From contig CAYRBD010000031.1 of NCBI GenBank assembly GCA_964422465.1, forward strand, positions 1 through 32,565: a DNA stretch of 32,565 nucleotides, read 5' to 3'. Positions 1-8,353 of this stretch are shown here, piece after piece. A model generated the notes under the pieces. It saw nothing but the letters and a program-made list of their open reading frames with translations. It was not told the origin of the DNA and did not search any database. Each line of letters opens with the position of its first letter. Position 1 is the first letter of the stretch. The position numbers and the translations under genes were made by a program. The stretch is from FW021-bin31 sp964422465. Lineage in GTDB: Bacteria > Bacteroidota > Bacteroidia > Chitinophagales > Chitinophagaceae.

Positions 1-111
1 AGGCGGATATGAATCCTGCTCCGCCTGAGGCGGATACCTCGCCATTTGTTTTCAGGGTTTGAACCCCTGTCCGCCTAAGGCGGATATGAATCCTGCTCCG
101 CCTCAGGCGGA
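1..111. repeat. GC-rich palindromic interspersed repeat
   Basis: Three near-identical 15-nt palindromes of the form tccgcctNaggcgga lie at 20-34, 70-84 and 97-111, with centre base g, a and c respectively. A 26-nt stretch at 1-26 is repeated exactly at 78-103, so the region is a direct repeat of palindromes separated by about 50 nt. The composition is much more GC-rich than the flanking DNA. It lies upstream of the acetyltransferase gene and has no coding potential. The left edge is cut by the window. It resembles the small intergenic palindromic repeats scattered through many Bacteroidota genomes, but its copy number cannot be judged here. Confidence 0.7.
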
Positions 112-213
112 TTGCAAAGATAGTATTTCAGCAAAATATAACAAGTGGCAGCTAAAACTTTTTGCTTTCAGCTTCAGGTAAAGGCCTTATTTTTGCTTCT
201 TTTGTCCGGAGAA

Positions 214-657
214 ATGAGGTACAACATTAAATTAGTCACATACGGCAGCAGCGAATATAAGGAAATGTTGATTCTGCGGGAGGCTCTTTTGCGCACGCCA
301 CTGGGGCTGACTTTTTCTGAGCAGGACCTTCAAAAGGAGATCAGCGACCTGTTCATCGGATGTTTTCTGCCAGAAGAAAACGTTCTTGTTGGCTGTTGTG
401 TGCTGACGCCCGTGGATGAACGCCTCGTTCGACTCCGGCAAATGGCGGTTATTGAAAAATATCAACGAAAGGGCATTGGTCGACAATTAGTAGCCTTTGC
501 AGAAAAAGAAGCCTTAAAATCTGGTTTTGCAGCCCTGGGTATGCACGCCCGTGCAACTGCAATTCCTTTTTACGAGCAACTAGGCTATAAAAAGAAAGGG
601 GAAGAATTTACCGAAGTTTCCATCCCTCATTTCCTGATGATAAAAGCGCTAAAATAA
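214..657 (+). CDS. GNAT family N-acetyltransferase
   Basis: A 147-residue protein with one GNAT acetyltransferase domain. The acetyl-CoA pyrophosphate-binding motif is visible as QRKGIGRQL, preceded by the strand RLRQMAVIEKY. A later FYEQLGY segment is the usual end of the fold. The family transfers an acetyl group from acetyl-CoA to an amine; the acceptor cannot be read from the sequence. The frame is open from a GTG at 145, but ATG 214 is preferred because GNAT homology begins there and the upstream residues form no domain. The gene converges on pepT, with 9 nt between the two stop codons. It resembles the small YjcF/ElaA-type single-domain enzymes. Confidence 0.85.
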   Translation: MRYNIKLVTYGSSEYKEMLILREALLRTPLGLTFSEQDLQKEISDLFIGCFLPEENVLVGCCVLTPVDERLVRLRQMAVIEKYQRKGIGRQLVAFAEKEALKSGFAALGMHARATAIPFYEQLGYKKKGEEFTEVSIPHFLMIKALK

Positions 658-666
658 AATCATCAT

Positions 667-1917
667 TCAGCTTTTGGCCTCCCAAATACCACAGAGCCGA
701 ACCACTACTTCTACCGCCTTTTGCATATCCTGAATACAAATCCACTCTTGTTTAGAATGAAAAGCATGCTGCCCGGTGAAAAGATTTGGACAGGGCAGCC
801 CTTTATGAGAAAGTGTAGCGCCATCCGTACCTCCGCGTATGCTGTGATGTTGTGGTTCAATACCGGCTTCCCGTATGGCTTCCAACGCATATTCAGACAC
901 TTCGGGATGTCGGGAAATAACCTGATGCATATTGCGATATTGCGCTTCTATAACCAATTGGCCTTTAGCGCCGGGATTTTCTGAAAGCACCTTATTTAAT
1001 AATTCCTTCAGATAGCTTCCATGAGATTGAAGACCCTCTTCAGTAAAATCACGCAGAATAAATTCTGCCGTTGCCTGTTCTCCATTTCCCTGGATGTGTA
1101 GGGGATGAATAAACCCTTCTTTCTCTGATGTGGTTTCCGGAGAAAGTCTGTCTTTGGGCAGACCATTTACAAGGGAGGAAATAATTTTGATCGCATTTAC
1201 CATTTTCCCTTTCGCTGATCCGGTATGAGCAGAAATACCGTCAACAGCAACCGTTGCCTTATCTGCATTGAAATTCTCATCTTCAAAAGCGCCCAAAACA
1301 TCTCCATCCAGCGTATATCCAAAAACGGCATCCAGTTTTTTCAGATCAACATGCTCGGTTCCTTTCCCCACTTCTTCATCCGGGGTAAATAAAATACGGA
1401 TCGGTCCATGTTTCACTTCAGGGTGCTGCAATAAATAATTTGCCGCATCCATGATAATTGAGACACCGGACTTATCATCTGCACCAAGAAGCGTTTTTCC
1501 GCCTGCCGTGATAATATCTTTCCCAACTTTTGTTTTAAGATCAGGATGATTTTCCGGGCTTAAAATTTGCGCCGGATCATCCGGCAGGCGGAGTTCGCCT
1601 CCATTATAATTTTTATGAACTATCGGTTTTACATTGGCTCCGCTGCAATCCGGAGAGGTATCTACATGTGAACAAAAGCACAACACGGGAACCTCTTTCG
1701 TGGTATTTGCCGGTATGGACGCATACACATAACCATACGTATCCAATGCAGCATCCGTTACGCCCATTTCCTTTAATTCTTTCACTAACAACCGACTGAG
1801 ATTTTTCTGTTTTTCGGTAGAAGGATAAGATTTAGAAAAAGGGTCCGACTGAGTATCTATTTGTACATATCTCAAAAACCGGTCGGCAACGGTAAACCGA
1901 TACTGTTCAAATGACAT
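667..1917 (-). CDS. pepT: Peptidase T (tripeptide aminopeptidase)
   Basis: A 416-residue cytoplasmic zinc aminopeptidase of family M20B, which removes the N-terminal residue from tripeptides. The metal-site motifs are all present: HVDTSPD (H84, D86), LLGADDKSG (D147), TPDEEVGKG (catalytic E181, metal E182), YTLDGD (D204) and a C-terminal HAFHSKQEW (H387). Length matches the family norm of about 410. The dimerisation lid domain lies around residues 215-320, where GISAHTG is visible. It is transcribed leftward, probably together with the FKBP isomerase gene 22 nt upstream. No defect is visible. Confidence 0.96.
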   Translation of the reverse strand: MSFEQYRFTVADRFLRYVQIDTQSDPFSKSYPSTEKQKNLSRLLVKELKEMGVTDAALDTYGYVYASIPANTTKEVPVLCFCSHVDTSPDCSGANVKPIVHKNYNGGELRLPDDPAQILSPENHPDLKTKVGKDIITAGGKTLLGADDKSGVSIIMDAANYLLQHPEVKHGPIRILFTPDEEVGKGTEHVDLKKLDAVFGYTLDGDVLGAFEDENFNADKATVAVDGISAHTGSAKGKMVNAIKIISSLVNGLPKDRLSPETTSEKEGFIHPLHIQGNGEQATAEFILRDFTEEGLQSHGSYLKELLNKVLSENPGAKGQLVIEAQYRNMHQVISRHPEVSEYALEAIREAGIEPQHHSIRGGTDGATLSHKGLPCPNLFTGQHAFHSKQEWICIQDMQKAVEVVVRLCGIWEAKS

Positions 1918-1939
1918 GAATAAAAAAGGTTTTATTCCA

Positions 1940-2368
1940 TTAAACGATTTCTACCAATTCAATATCAAAAACCAAATCTTCTCCTGCTAAAGGATGGTTG
2001 GCATCTAACACTACGCCATCATTTTTTACCTCGGTTACTACAACAGGGTACACCTGGCCATCCTGGCCGCTCAACTGAAGTTGCATGCCTTCTTCCGGTT
2101 TGAGGTCAGCCGGCAGTTTCTCATTTGGAAATTCGAGAAGTAGCTCCTCATTACGGGGCCCATAAGCCTCCTCCACGGGTATTTCAACGGTTTTTTTATC
2201 CCCCGGTTTCATTTCCAGCACTCCATTATCAAATCCTTTGATCACATTACCGGAGCCCACTTTAAACTCCAGGGGGTCGCGTCCTTCAGATGAATCAAAC
2301 GTCTCTCCATTCTTTAATTTTCCTGAATAATGTACCTTCACAGTGTCTCCACTTTTTACCTCTTGCAT
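1940..2368 (-). CDS. FKBP-type peptidyl-prolyl cis-trans isomerase (SlyD-like)
   Basis: A 142-residue protein with the SlyD-like arrangement: an FKBP fold (VKVHYSGKLKNG, then GSGNVIKGFDNGVLEM) interrupted by an insert-in-flap chaperone domain, and closing with LDANHPLAGEDLVFDIEL. This family catalyses prolyl isomerisation and acts as a cytoplasmic folding helper. The His-rich metal-binding tail of enterobacterial SlyD is absent. The frame extends upstream to 2407, but ATG 2368 gives the usual family N-terminus (MQEVKSGDTV). ATG 2386 is an alternative start. It lies 22 nt upstream of pepT on the same strand and is divergent from hisIE. Confidence 0.92.
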   Translation of the reverse strand: MQEVKSGDTVKVHYSGKLKNGETFDSSEGRDPLEFKVGSGNVIKGFDNGVLEMKPGDKKTVEIPVEEAYGPRNEELLLEFPNEKLPADLKPEEGMQLQLSGQDGQVYPVVVTEVKNDGVVLDANHPLAGEDLVFDIELVEIV

Positions 2369-2425
2369 AAATTCTAATTTTTGCATTTTAAAAGTCGCAA
2401 TGTACAAAAAGTCAGTTATCTATCG

Positions 2426-2433
2426 TATTTTTG
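2426..2433 (+). promoter_or_regulatory. Bacteroidota -7 box upstream of hisIE
   Basis: TATTTTTG matches the Bacteroidota sigma-ABfr -7 consensus TAnnTTTG. It ends 31 nt before the hisIE start codon, giving a short plausible leader. No TTG is seen at the -33 spacing, so support comes from the -7 element and its position only. Confidence 0.5.
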
Positions 2434-2464
2434 TGTGTTAATAATTGCATAACGATCTCAAAGA

Positions 2465-3058
2465 ATGAACGTAGATTTTTCTAAATCGGCAGATGGACTG
2501 GTACCCGCCATCATTCAGGATGCTTGTACGCACCGTGTTTTGATGCTTGGCTATATGAATCAGGAATCCCTGAACCGCACCATCAGGGATGGTAAAGTTA
2601 CCTTTTACAGCCGCTCAAAAAAAAGACTATGGACCAAGGGGGAAGAAAGCGGACATTTTCTTATGGTGGAAGAAATAAAGACCGATTGTGATGAGGATAC
2701 CCTGCTCATCTTGGCACGGCCAACCGGCCCTGTTTGTCATACCGGGTCGGATACCTGCTTTGAAGAAAAAAATGAAAATGAAAATTTCCTCATCGAACTG
2801 GAAAATACTATTATTGACCGCCATCAAAATCCTACCGATCATTCTTATACGGCCTCGCTTTTTGCCAAAGGCATAAACAGAGTCGCTCAAAAAGTTGGAG
2901 AAGAAGCTGTAGAACTGGTAATTGAAGCCAAAGACCGCAATGAGGAACTCTTCCTCAACGAAGGTGCCGACCTGCTTTACCACTATCTGGTACTTCTGGT
3001 AGCCAAGGGTTATGTCCTTGAAGATGTTATTGAGGTGTTAAAAAAACGACATAAATAG
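2465..3058 (+). CDS. hisIE: Bifunctional phosphoribosyl-AMP cyclohydrolase / phosphoribosyl-ATP pyrophosphatase
   Basis: A 197-residue fusion for histidine-biosynthesis steps 2 and 3. The N-terminal HisI domain (about residues 1-105) opens PR-AMP and carries VTFYSRSKKRLWTKGE plus the Mg/Zn-site motif DCDEDT (D74, C75, D76, D78). Two further cysteines, C91 and C98, complete the HisI metal site. The C-terminal HisE domain (about 108-197) removes pyrophosphate from PR-ATP and shows VGEEAVELVIEA and EGADLLYHYLVLL. The His genes usually found with it are not in this window, so it is either the end of an operon or a detached gene. A -7 box lies at 2426. Confidence 0.96.
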   Translation: MNVDFSKSADGLVPAIIQDACTHRVLMLGYMNQESLNRTIRDGKVTFYSRSKKRLWTKGEESGHFLMVEEIKTDCDEDTLLILARPTGPVCHTGSDTCFEEKNENENFLIELENTIIDRHQNPTDHSYTASLFAKGINRVAQKVGEEAVELVIEAKDRNEELFLNEGADLLYHYLVLLVAKGYVLEDVIEVLKKRHK

Positions 3059-3111
3059 CCTTCTTTAACATAATTATAAGGAAAGAAAAACGCTAAAAGA
3101 TGCGGTTTCCA

Positions 3112-3119
3112 TATTTTTG
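3112..3119 (+). promoter_or_regulatory. -7 box upstream of the tandem thioredoxin-like genes
   Basis: TATTTTTG matches TAnnTTTG and lies 69 nt before the ATG at 3189. No TTG was found at the -33 position. It would serve the two-gene unit at 3189-5402. Confidence 0.45.
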
Positions 3120-3188
3120 CCTGTTTGGAAATAAATAGAAGCGGTCAGCGGGATTGTAATTTATCAATTGTATTTTAAAGTTCGAGTT

Positions 3189-4289
3189 ATGAAGCGGATT
3201 GTGGTTGCCCTTTTCGCGGGCATTTTCATGTTATCTGCCTGTAAATCAGATTCAGGCCATTATACCTTAAAAGGAAAGTTAACCAATCTGGATGATTCGG
3301 TATTATTCTTAGGGCACCAAATTGCCGGTGTCCCCGTTTTTGATACGCTGAATGTGAAAAACGGCTCCTTTACGTACTCCGGTAAAACAAAAACCCCTGT
3401 ATTTGCACAAATATTAACCCCCGATCGCCAGAGCGGATTTCCTGTCATTCTTGAAGCAGGAACCATTAACATCAGCGGCGATGCAGATTCCATGATGATG
3501 GGAAGCATCAATATTTCCGGCACTCATAATAACGAGGCCTTACAAGAGTTTATGAATATTCAGCGGCCCTTCATGCCCGAGATGCAAAAGATGCAGAGCC
3601 GGTTTATGCAGGCACAGATGAGCGGAGATACGACTACTATGGCCGACATCAGAAATACGATGGACAGCATAGCCAACGTCATCACGGGAAAAATGGAGGA
3701 TTTCATTAAAAGCCATCCTAAATCCATCGTCAGCGCCATTGCCCTCCAAAGCATCATGCAGGGAATGGATGATAATACCGTTTCCGAACTTTATTCTTCG
3801 CTGGATACAGCAGTCCAAAACAGCATGTATGGGCAGGGGATAGGAACCAAAGTAGCTTCTTCAAAAAGAACCGGGATTGGGCAACTGGCTCCGGATTTTA
3901 CCATGGACAACCCGGAGGGCGAACCGGTCAGCCTGTCTTCCTTAAGAGGAAAATTTGTACTGATTGATTTCTGGGCCAGTTGGTGTGGGCCCTGTCGGGC
4001 GGAAAACCCCAACGTTGTAAAGACTTTTAACGAATACAAAAACCAGAATTTTACCATTCTCGGCGTTTCCCTGGATAAGGATAAGGAGGCATGGCTAAAA
4101 GCCATTAAAGACGACCACCTGGACTGGCATCAGGTTTCTGACCTGAAATATTGGGATAATTCCGCCGCTAAGTTGTTTGGAGTACAAGCCATCCCTGCCA
4201 ATTTTTTACTGGATCCTTCTGGCAAAATCATCGCTAAAGACCTTAGAGGAGATGCGCTGGAAAATGAGTTGGCCAAAGTATTGAAATAG
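3189..4289 (+). CDS. TlpA/ResA-like thioredoxin lipoprotein with N-terminal DUF4369
   Basis: A 366-residue predicted lipoprotein. A short signal peptide ends in the lipobox LSAC with C18 as the lipidated residue. A DUF4369-type beta domain (HYTLKGKLTNLDDS onward) follows, then a helical middle part, then a C-terminal thioredoxin fold starting at APDFTMDNPEG. The redox motif is WCGPC (C266, C269), with the cis-proline in QAIPANF. Such proteins act in the periplasm as thiol-disulfide reductases, for example in cytochrome c maturation or folding; the partner is not shown. The frame opens at a TTG at 3168, but ATG 3189 gives a proper signal peptide. The next gene, 6 nt downstream, is a paralogue. 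Confidence 0.9.
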   Translation: MKRIVVALFAGIFMLSACKSDSGHYTLKGKLTNLDDSVLFLGHQIAGVPVFDTLNVKNGSFTYSGKTKTPVFAQILTPDRQSGFPVILEAGTINISGDADSMMMGSINISGTHNNEALQEFMNIQRPFMPEMQKMQSRFMQAQMSGDTTTMADIRNTMDSIANVITGKMEDFIKSHPKSIVSAIALQSIMQGMDDNTVSELYSSLDTAVQNSMYGQGIGTKVASSKRTGIGQLAPDFTMDNPEGEPVSLSSLRGKFVLIDFWASWCGPCRAENPNVVKTFNEYKNQNFTILGVSLDKDKEAWLKAIKDDHLDWHQVSDLKYWDNSAAKLFGVQAIPANFLLDPSGKIIAKDLRGDALENELAKVLK

Positions 4290-4295
4290 GAGCAC

Positions 4296-5402
4296 ATGAT
4301 AAAAGCAATTCTTTGTTTCCTGCTGGCCGGTTTTCTTTTGTTTCCTCATGGGGCAAAAGCACAGGATCAAGTCAGTCAGCCCTTTGTCATAAAAGGAGTT
4401 CTGTCAAATGCAGAGGGCCAGAAGTTCTCTTTATTCAATGCAGATGACAATAAAAAAGCAGCCTCCGCCTCTGTGAAAAATGATACTTTCCTCCTGAAGG
4501 GAAAGGTTTCCGGTCCTACCGTTTTCGCGCTAAAATGTGAAGGAAAAGATTTACCCCTGTTGCTTGTTCTGAACGGGCACGACTCGCTATCGCTGCAGGT
4601 TAATATTGATTCTTTTCCTATCGCCAAAGTAAAGGGAAATCGTCAAAGTGTTCAAATGCAGCAATACCAGCGGGAGTTTGTACCCCTAATCCGGCAGGCC
4701 AATGATATTAATATGCGGGTACGCAGCTTATCACCAGAGGACTCCTCTGCTGCTGTTGCTATACAGAAAGAGGCAAGCGAATTTAATGATCAGATAAAAA
4801 CGACCGGCATTGCTTTCGTGCAATACCATCCGGAGGCTATCGCCAGCATTTTTGTTTTAATGAATGAACTAAACAATATTCAACCCCCAAAACTAAAAGC
4901 CCTCTTTGCCTCTTTGTCTGATGAAGTAAAGGCCTCTAAATATGGACAAATGGCAGAGGCGGCTATCAACCGGGTGGCGGCTACTGCCATTGGGGCACCG
5001 GCGCCCAACTTTACCCAAAAGGATATTGAAGGAGATCCTATAAGCCTGGCTTCCTTCCGGGGAAAATACGTATTGATAGATTTCTGGGCCAGCTGGTGTG
5101 GACCCTGCCGGGCGGAAAATCCGAACGTTGTTCGTACTTATCATAAATTTCAGGATCAAAACTTTACCATTCTTGGTGTCTCTCTGGATAAAAGCAAAAA
5201 AAGCTGGGAAAATGCCATTCAGCAGGACCATCTTTCCTGGACACAGGTAAGCGACCTCCAGGGGTGGAATAACGCCGCTGCACAACTTTATCATGTATAT
5301 AGCATCCCCGCTAACTTTTTAATAGACCCTTCGGGAAAGATAATCGCAAAAAATCTGAGAGGAGATGCGCTCGAAAATACTTTATCTTCCATCCTGAGGT
5401 AA
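4296..5402 (+). CDS. TlpA/ResA-like thioredoxin-fold protein with DUF4369, tandem paralogue
   Basis: A 368-residue exported protein. Its signal peptide ends in GAKAQDQ with no lipobox cysteine, so unlike its upstream paralogue it should be released into the periplasm. Domain order is the same: DUF4369-like beta domain, helical middle and a C-terminal thioredoxin fold with WCGPC (C268, C271) and SIPANF. The thioredoxin half is close to the upstream gene at both protein and DNA level, for instance around DFWASWCGPCRAENPNVV and RGDALEN, while the N-terminal halves have diverged. This points to a tandem duplication followed by divergence. The 6-nt spacing makes co-transcription near certain. Confidence 0.9.
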   Translation: MIKAILCFLLAGFLLFPHGAKAQDQVSQPFVIKGVLSNAEGQKFSLFNADDNKKAASASVKNDTFLLKGKVSGPTVFALKCEGKDLPLLLVLNGHDSLSLQVNIDSFPIAKVKGNRQSVQMQQYQREFVPLIRQANDINMRVRSLSPEDSSAAVAIQKEASEFNDQIKTTGIAFVQYHPEAIASIFVLMNELNNIQPPKLKALFASLSDEVKASKYGQMAEAAINRVAATAIGAPAPNFTQKDIEGDPISLASFRGKYVLIDFWASWCGPCRAENPNVVRTYHKFQDQNFTILGVSLDKSKKSWENAIQQDHLSWTQVSDLQGWNNAAAQLYHVYSIPANFLIDPSGKIIAKNLRGDALENTLSSILR

Positions 5403-5458
5403 ATACCCGGTAAATTAATCGCTTTTAATCATAATTTTACTTACTTTTACAAGTGATT

Positions 5459-5845
5459 ATGGTTAAACAAATTTCAGCAGGCGTAACCATCAGTGTAGAA
5501 ACCTTTTATCAGCCGGAATATTCTAACCCGCTGAACAGTGAATATATGTTCGCCTACCGCATTGAAATTGAAAACAATAACCCTTTCTCTATAAAGTTGT
5601 TACACCGCCATTGGCACATCGTGGACTCTAATGGAGTTCGTCGGGAAATAGAAGGAGAAGGGGTGGTTGGAATGCAGCCCGTTATTCTCCCGGGAGAAGA
5701 TTATCGGTACGTTTCCGGCGCTAACCTTCGTACTGAAATTGGAAAAATGTATGGTATTTACCGAATGGAAAACCAACACAATATGCACACCTTTGATGCC
5801 GTTATTCCTGAATTTGTGATGATCGTACCTTTGAAGATGAACTAA
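5459..5845 (+). CDS. apaG: ApaG domain protein
   Basis: A 128-residue single-domain protein of the ApaG family (DUF525), an FN3-like beta sandwich linked in enterobacteria to Co2+/Mg2+ resistance; its molecular function is unclear. The signature is well preserved: YMFAYRIEIEN, LLHRHWHIVDSNG and EGEGVVGMQPVILPGEDYRYVSG. Length matches the family norm of about 125. The frame opens at a GTG at 5453, but ATG 5459 fits known N-termini. A two-helix membrane protein follows 12 nt downstream and is probably co-transcribed. Confidence 0.94.
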   Translation: MVKQISAGVTISVETFYQPEYSNPLNSEYMFAYRIEIENNNPFSIKLLHRHWHIVDSNGVRREIEGEGVVGMQPVILPGEDYRYVSGANLRTEIGKMYGIYRMENQHNMHTFDAVIPEFVMIVPLKMN

Positions 5846-5857
5846 CCGAAATTTCTC

Positions 5858-6049
5858 ATGAGCAAAAAGAAGATTCGATCAACTCTGCTTGTTGTGGCCT
5901 TCGTCCTCCTGATCGCTGGGGCTGTTTTACATTATCAGGATATTGATCTCGCCTGGTGGATCATCGGCCTTGCGGTAATCGTTTACATCATCGCCCGTGT
6001 TTTTATGCGGGAAAAAAACTCAAAAAAGATGACTTCTTCCCGCCCATAA
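5858..6049 (+). CDS. Small two-helix membrane protein
   Basis: A 63-residue protein with a basic N-terminus (MSKKKIRS), a hydrophobic helix at about residues 8-24, a short DIDLAWW turn, a second helix at about 30-47 and a basic tail. The pattern predicts a hairpin inner-membrane protein with both ends in the cytoplasm. It starts 12 nt after apaG, which supports it as a real gene translated from the same message. I do not recognise a family and propose no function. Confidence 0.65.
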   Translation: MSKKKIRSTLLVVAFVLLIAGAVLHYQDIDLAWWIIGLAVIVYIIARVFMREKNSKKMTSSRP

Positions 6050-6090
6050 AATATTTTTGTATTTAGTCTATAGGTTTTATAGGAAATTGC

Positions 6091-6098
6091 TATCTTTG
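6091..6098 (+). promoter_or_regulatory. -7 box upstream of the peroxiredoxin gene
   Basis: TATCTTTG matches TAnnTTTG and ends 38 nt before the peroxiredoxin ATG. A second match, TATTTTTG, lies at 6052-6059. Neither has an obvious TTG at the -33 spacing. Confidence 0.5.
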
Positions 6099-6136
6099 CA
6101 TCTGACTTTTCATTAATCTTAAAAAAAATTACAACA

Positions 6137-6772
6137 ATGAGTTTACCATTAGGAGAAACCGCTCCCAATTTTCAGGCAAAGACCACACAGGGAGACTTGG
6201 ATTTTTATGAATATTTGGGTGATGGATGGGGTATTTTATTCTCACATCCTTCAGACTATACGCCTGTTTGCACAACCGAACTGGGCCGCATGTCGCAATT
6301 ACAGGATGAATTTACCAAACGCAATACAAAAATATTAGCGGTTAGCGTGGATGATGTAGAATCACACAAAGGTTGGGTAAAGGACATCAACGAAACCCAA
6401 AATACCAATGTAAAGTATCCCATCATCGCGGATACAGACAAGAAAGTTGCTAACTTATATGGCATGATCCATCCAAAATGGGATGACACCCATACGGTGC
6501 GTTCCGTATTTATTATTGGCCCGGACAAAAAGGTGAAACTGACGCTGACTTACCCTGCTTCTACAGGACGCAACTTCCTGGAAATTCTGAGAGCATTGGA
6601 CTCCCTGCAGCTGACAGCAAATTACAGCGTTTCTACACCGGCAGACTGGAAAGATGGCGAGGATGTTGTCATTGGCGGAAATATCAAAACAGAAGATATT
6701 CCCAAACATTTTCCGAAAGGCCACAAAATCATTAAGCCTTACCTGCGTACTACGCCTCAGCCGAATAAATAA
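6137..6772 (+). CDS. 1-Cys peroxiredoxin (Prx6 type)
   Basis: A 211-residue cytoplasmic peroxidase that reduces hydrogen peroxide and alkyl hydroperoxides. The catalytic motif is SHPSDYTPVCTTELG with the peroxidatic cysteine at C45. No other cysteine occurs anywhere in the protein, so it is a 1-Cys enzyme that must be reduced by an external thiol. The extended C-terminal arm (DWKDGEDVVIGG to HKIIKPYLR) and the length are typical of the Prx6 subfamily. It has its own -7 box and a strong terminator directly after the stop, so it is probably monocistronic. Confidence 0.95.
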   Translation: MSLPLGETAPNFQAKTTQGDLDFYEYLGDGWGILFSHPSDYTPVCTTELGRMSQLQDEFTKRNTKILAVSVDDVESHKGWVKDINETQNTNVKYPIIADTDKKVANLYGMIHPKWDDTHTVRSVFIIGPDKKVKLTLTYPASTGRNFLEILRALDSLQLTANYSVSTPADWKDGEDVVIGGNIKTEDIPKHFPKGHKIIKPYLRTTPQPNK

Positions 6773-6795
6773 TTTTATCCGATCTAAAAGGTATC

Positions 6796-6831
6796 AATCC
6801 CGTAGAAAAATTTTTTCACGGGATTTTTTTT
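6796..6831 (+). terminator. Rho-independent terminator after the peroxiredoxin gene
   Basis: An 8-bp perfect stem (aatcccgt at 6796-6803 pairing with acgggatt at 6818-6825) has a 14-nt loop and is followed by an unbroken T run to 6831. It begins 24 nt after the peroxiredoxin stop. Its T tract overlaps the stop codon of the convergent HerA-like gene. The minus-strand side lacks a T tract, so it should act only on the plus strand. Confidence 0.85.
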
Positions 6832-8353
6832 ATTTCATTGCTCTTTTTAGTGCATCAAAAAAAGTACGCACCAGCGAACGTTGAATCTGTTTCCCGGCAG
6901 AGCTGTTTACAAAAGTCTCCAGCCACGACTTTTCATGTGCGCCAGCTTTTTTACTCCCGGAGTTGCCGCCATTAGACTTCTTTATGGGAGAATTAACTTC
7001 CTCGGCATATTGCTGTGCTTTCTTTTTGAGGATTTCTGCAGCGCTTTTCTTGTCTATGGGTTCGTTGTAATAAGCGGCTATATCAGAATGAGAAACCACC
7101 AGGTCAAACTCTTCTTTTGTAATCACCCCCATACGCGAACGTGGTGTCATTAAAAAAACATGCACAAGAGGAGTTGGAATTCCTTTTTCATTAAGCAGGG
7201 TGACAAAAGCTTCGCCAATACCCATTTGAGTAAGCAACTCATCAGTTTTATAAAAAGAACTTATGGGATAATTTTCTGCTGTTTTCTTGATGGCTATCCG
7301 GTCTTTCGCGGTAAAAGCCCGAAGCGCATGTTGTATTTTGAGTCCCAGTTGGCCCAAAACGCTATCCGGCACATCGGTGGGAGTCTGCGTACAAAAAAAG
7401 ATGCCCACTCCTTTACTTCTGATCAGCTTGACGATGCTGTCTATCTGCTGCAACAAGACTTTACTGGCATTGTTGAAAATTAAATGGGCTTCATCAATAA
7501 ACAGGACCAGCTTGGGTTTTTCTGCGTCTCCGGCCTCGGGCAGGGTGGCATACAGTTCTCCCAGCATTTGTAACATAAAGGTTGAAAAAAGATCGGGCTT
7601 ATCCTGCAGATCCATCAACCGGAGCACGCTTATGATGCCTTTTCCATCCTCCGTCAGCCGCATCATATCTTTTATTTCAAAAGAGCGTTCCCCGAAGAAG
7701 GTGTCCGCTCCCTGCTGTTCCAAAGCAATTATTTTCCGATGGATAGCGCCCAGAGAGGCTCCTGACATTTTACCGTAACCTTTCTCAATCTCTTCTTTGC
7801 CCTCATTCATGGCATATTGAAGTACTTTTACCAAATCCTCCAAATCAACCAGCGGAATACCTTTTTCATCACAAAATTTGAATAAAACGGCCAATATCCC
7901 TTCCTGTGTATCGCTCAAATTCAATACTTTAGCCATCAGGATAGACCCAAACTCCGTTACCGTAGCCTTTAGTTGCGTGCCGCTATTCCGGCTAAGCGTT
8001 AAAAATTCAACAGGAAAGGGCGTGGGTTCATAATGTTCTTTCAGCAGTTGATATCGCTTTTTGATCATGTCGCTTTCTTTCCCGCTGGCAGCCAGTCCGC
8101 TCAGGTCTCCTTTTATATCCATTGCAAATACAGGCACCCCCGCCTCACTAAGCCCTTCGGTAAGCAACTGTAATGTTTTGGTTTTTCCGGTTCCCGTAGC
8201 GCCTGCGATTAACCCATGCCGGTTCAGGGTACGCAGAGGAATGGAAACGGCAGTCTCACTTTGCACTTTTTTATCCAGCATGCCGCTGCCAATCTTGAAA
8301 CTCTTGCCCGAAAAATGGTAAGCCTCATTGATGGTTTTAGAAAAATCTTCCAA
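6830..8353 (-). CDS. HerA-like ATPase, DUF853 family (YjgR-like)
   Basis: A 507-residue P-loop ATPase of the HerA/FtsK superfamily, DUF853 branch. Walker A is GATGTGKTKT (K57, T58) and Walker B is KLVLFIDEAH (D287, E288). Further blocks include the GVGIFFCTQTPTDVPDSVLGQLG sensor region and AFTAKDRIAIKKTAENYP. Family members form hexameric rings and are presumed to be DNA-translocating motors, but their cellular role is unsettled. Length is normal. A charged low-complexity stretch (KKSNGGNSGSKKAG) separates the ATPase from the C-terminal tail. It has no partner nuclease (NurA-like) next to it, so nothing in the context suggests a defence system. Confidence 0.92.
   Translation of the reverse strand: MEDFSKTINEAYHFSGKSFKIGSGMLDKKVQSETAVSIPLRTLNRHGLIAGATGTGKTKTLQLLTEGLSEAGVPVFAMDIKGDLSGLAASGKESDMIKKRYQLLKEHYEPTPFPVEFLTLSRNSGTQLKATVTEFGSILMAKVLNLSDTQEGILAVLFKFCDEKGIPLVDLEDLVKVLQYAMNEGKEEIEKGYGKMSGASLGAIHRKIIALEQQGADTFFGERSFEIKDMMRLTEDGKGIISVLRLMDLQDKPDLFSTFMLQMLGELYATLPEAGDAEKPKLVLFIDEAHLIFNNASKVLLQQIDSIVKLIRSKGVGIFFCTQTPTDVPDSVLGQLGLKIQHALRAFTAKDRIAIKKTAENYPISSFYKTDELLTQMGIGEAFVTLLNEKGIPTPLVHVFLMTPRSRMGVITKEEFDLVVSHSDIAAYYNEPIDKKSAAEILKKKAQQYAEEVNSPIKKSNGGNSGSKKAGAHEKSWLETFVNSSAGKQIQRSLVRTFFDALKRAMK

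Noticed and set aside
3540..4105. Minus-strand frames opposite the first thioredoxin-like gene
   Set aside because: They are shadows of a gene with a clear signal peptide and WCGPC motif.
6881..7778. Several plus-strand frames of 90-163 codons opposite the HerA-like ATPase
   Set aside because: They are antisense shadows of a well-supported gene with Walker motifs and show no domain of their own.
6830..8353. HerA-like ATPase as part of an antiphage defence system
   Set aside because: The neighbours are a peroxiredoxin and YceI, with no nuclease or SIR2 partner. The DUF853 family is widespread as a solitary gene.
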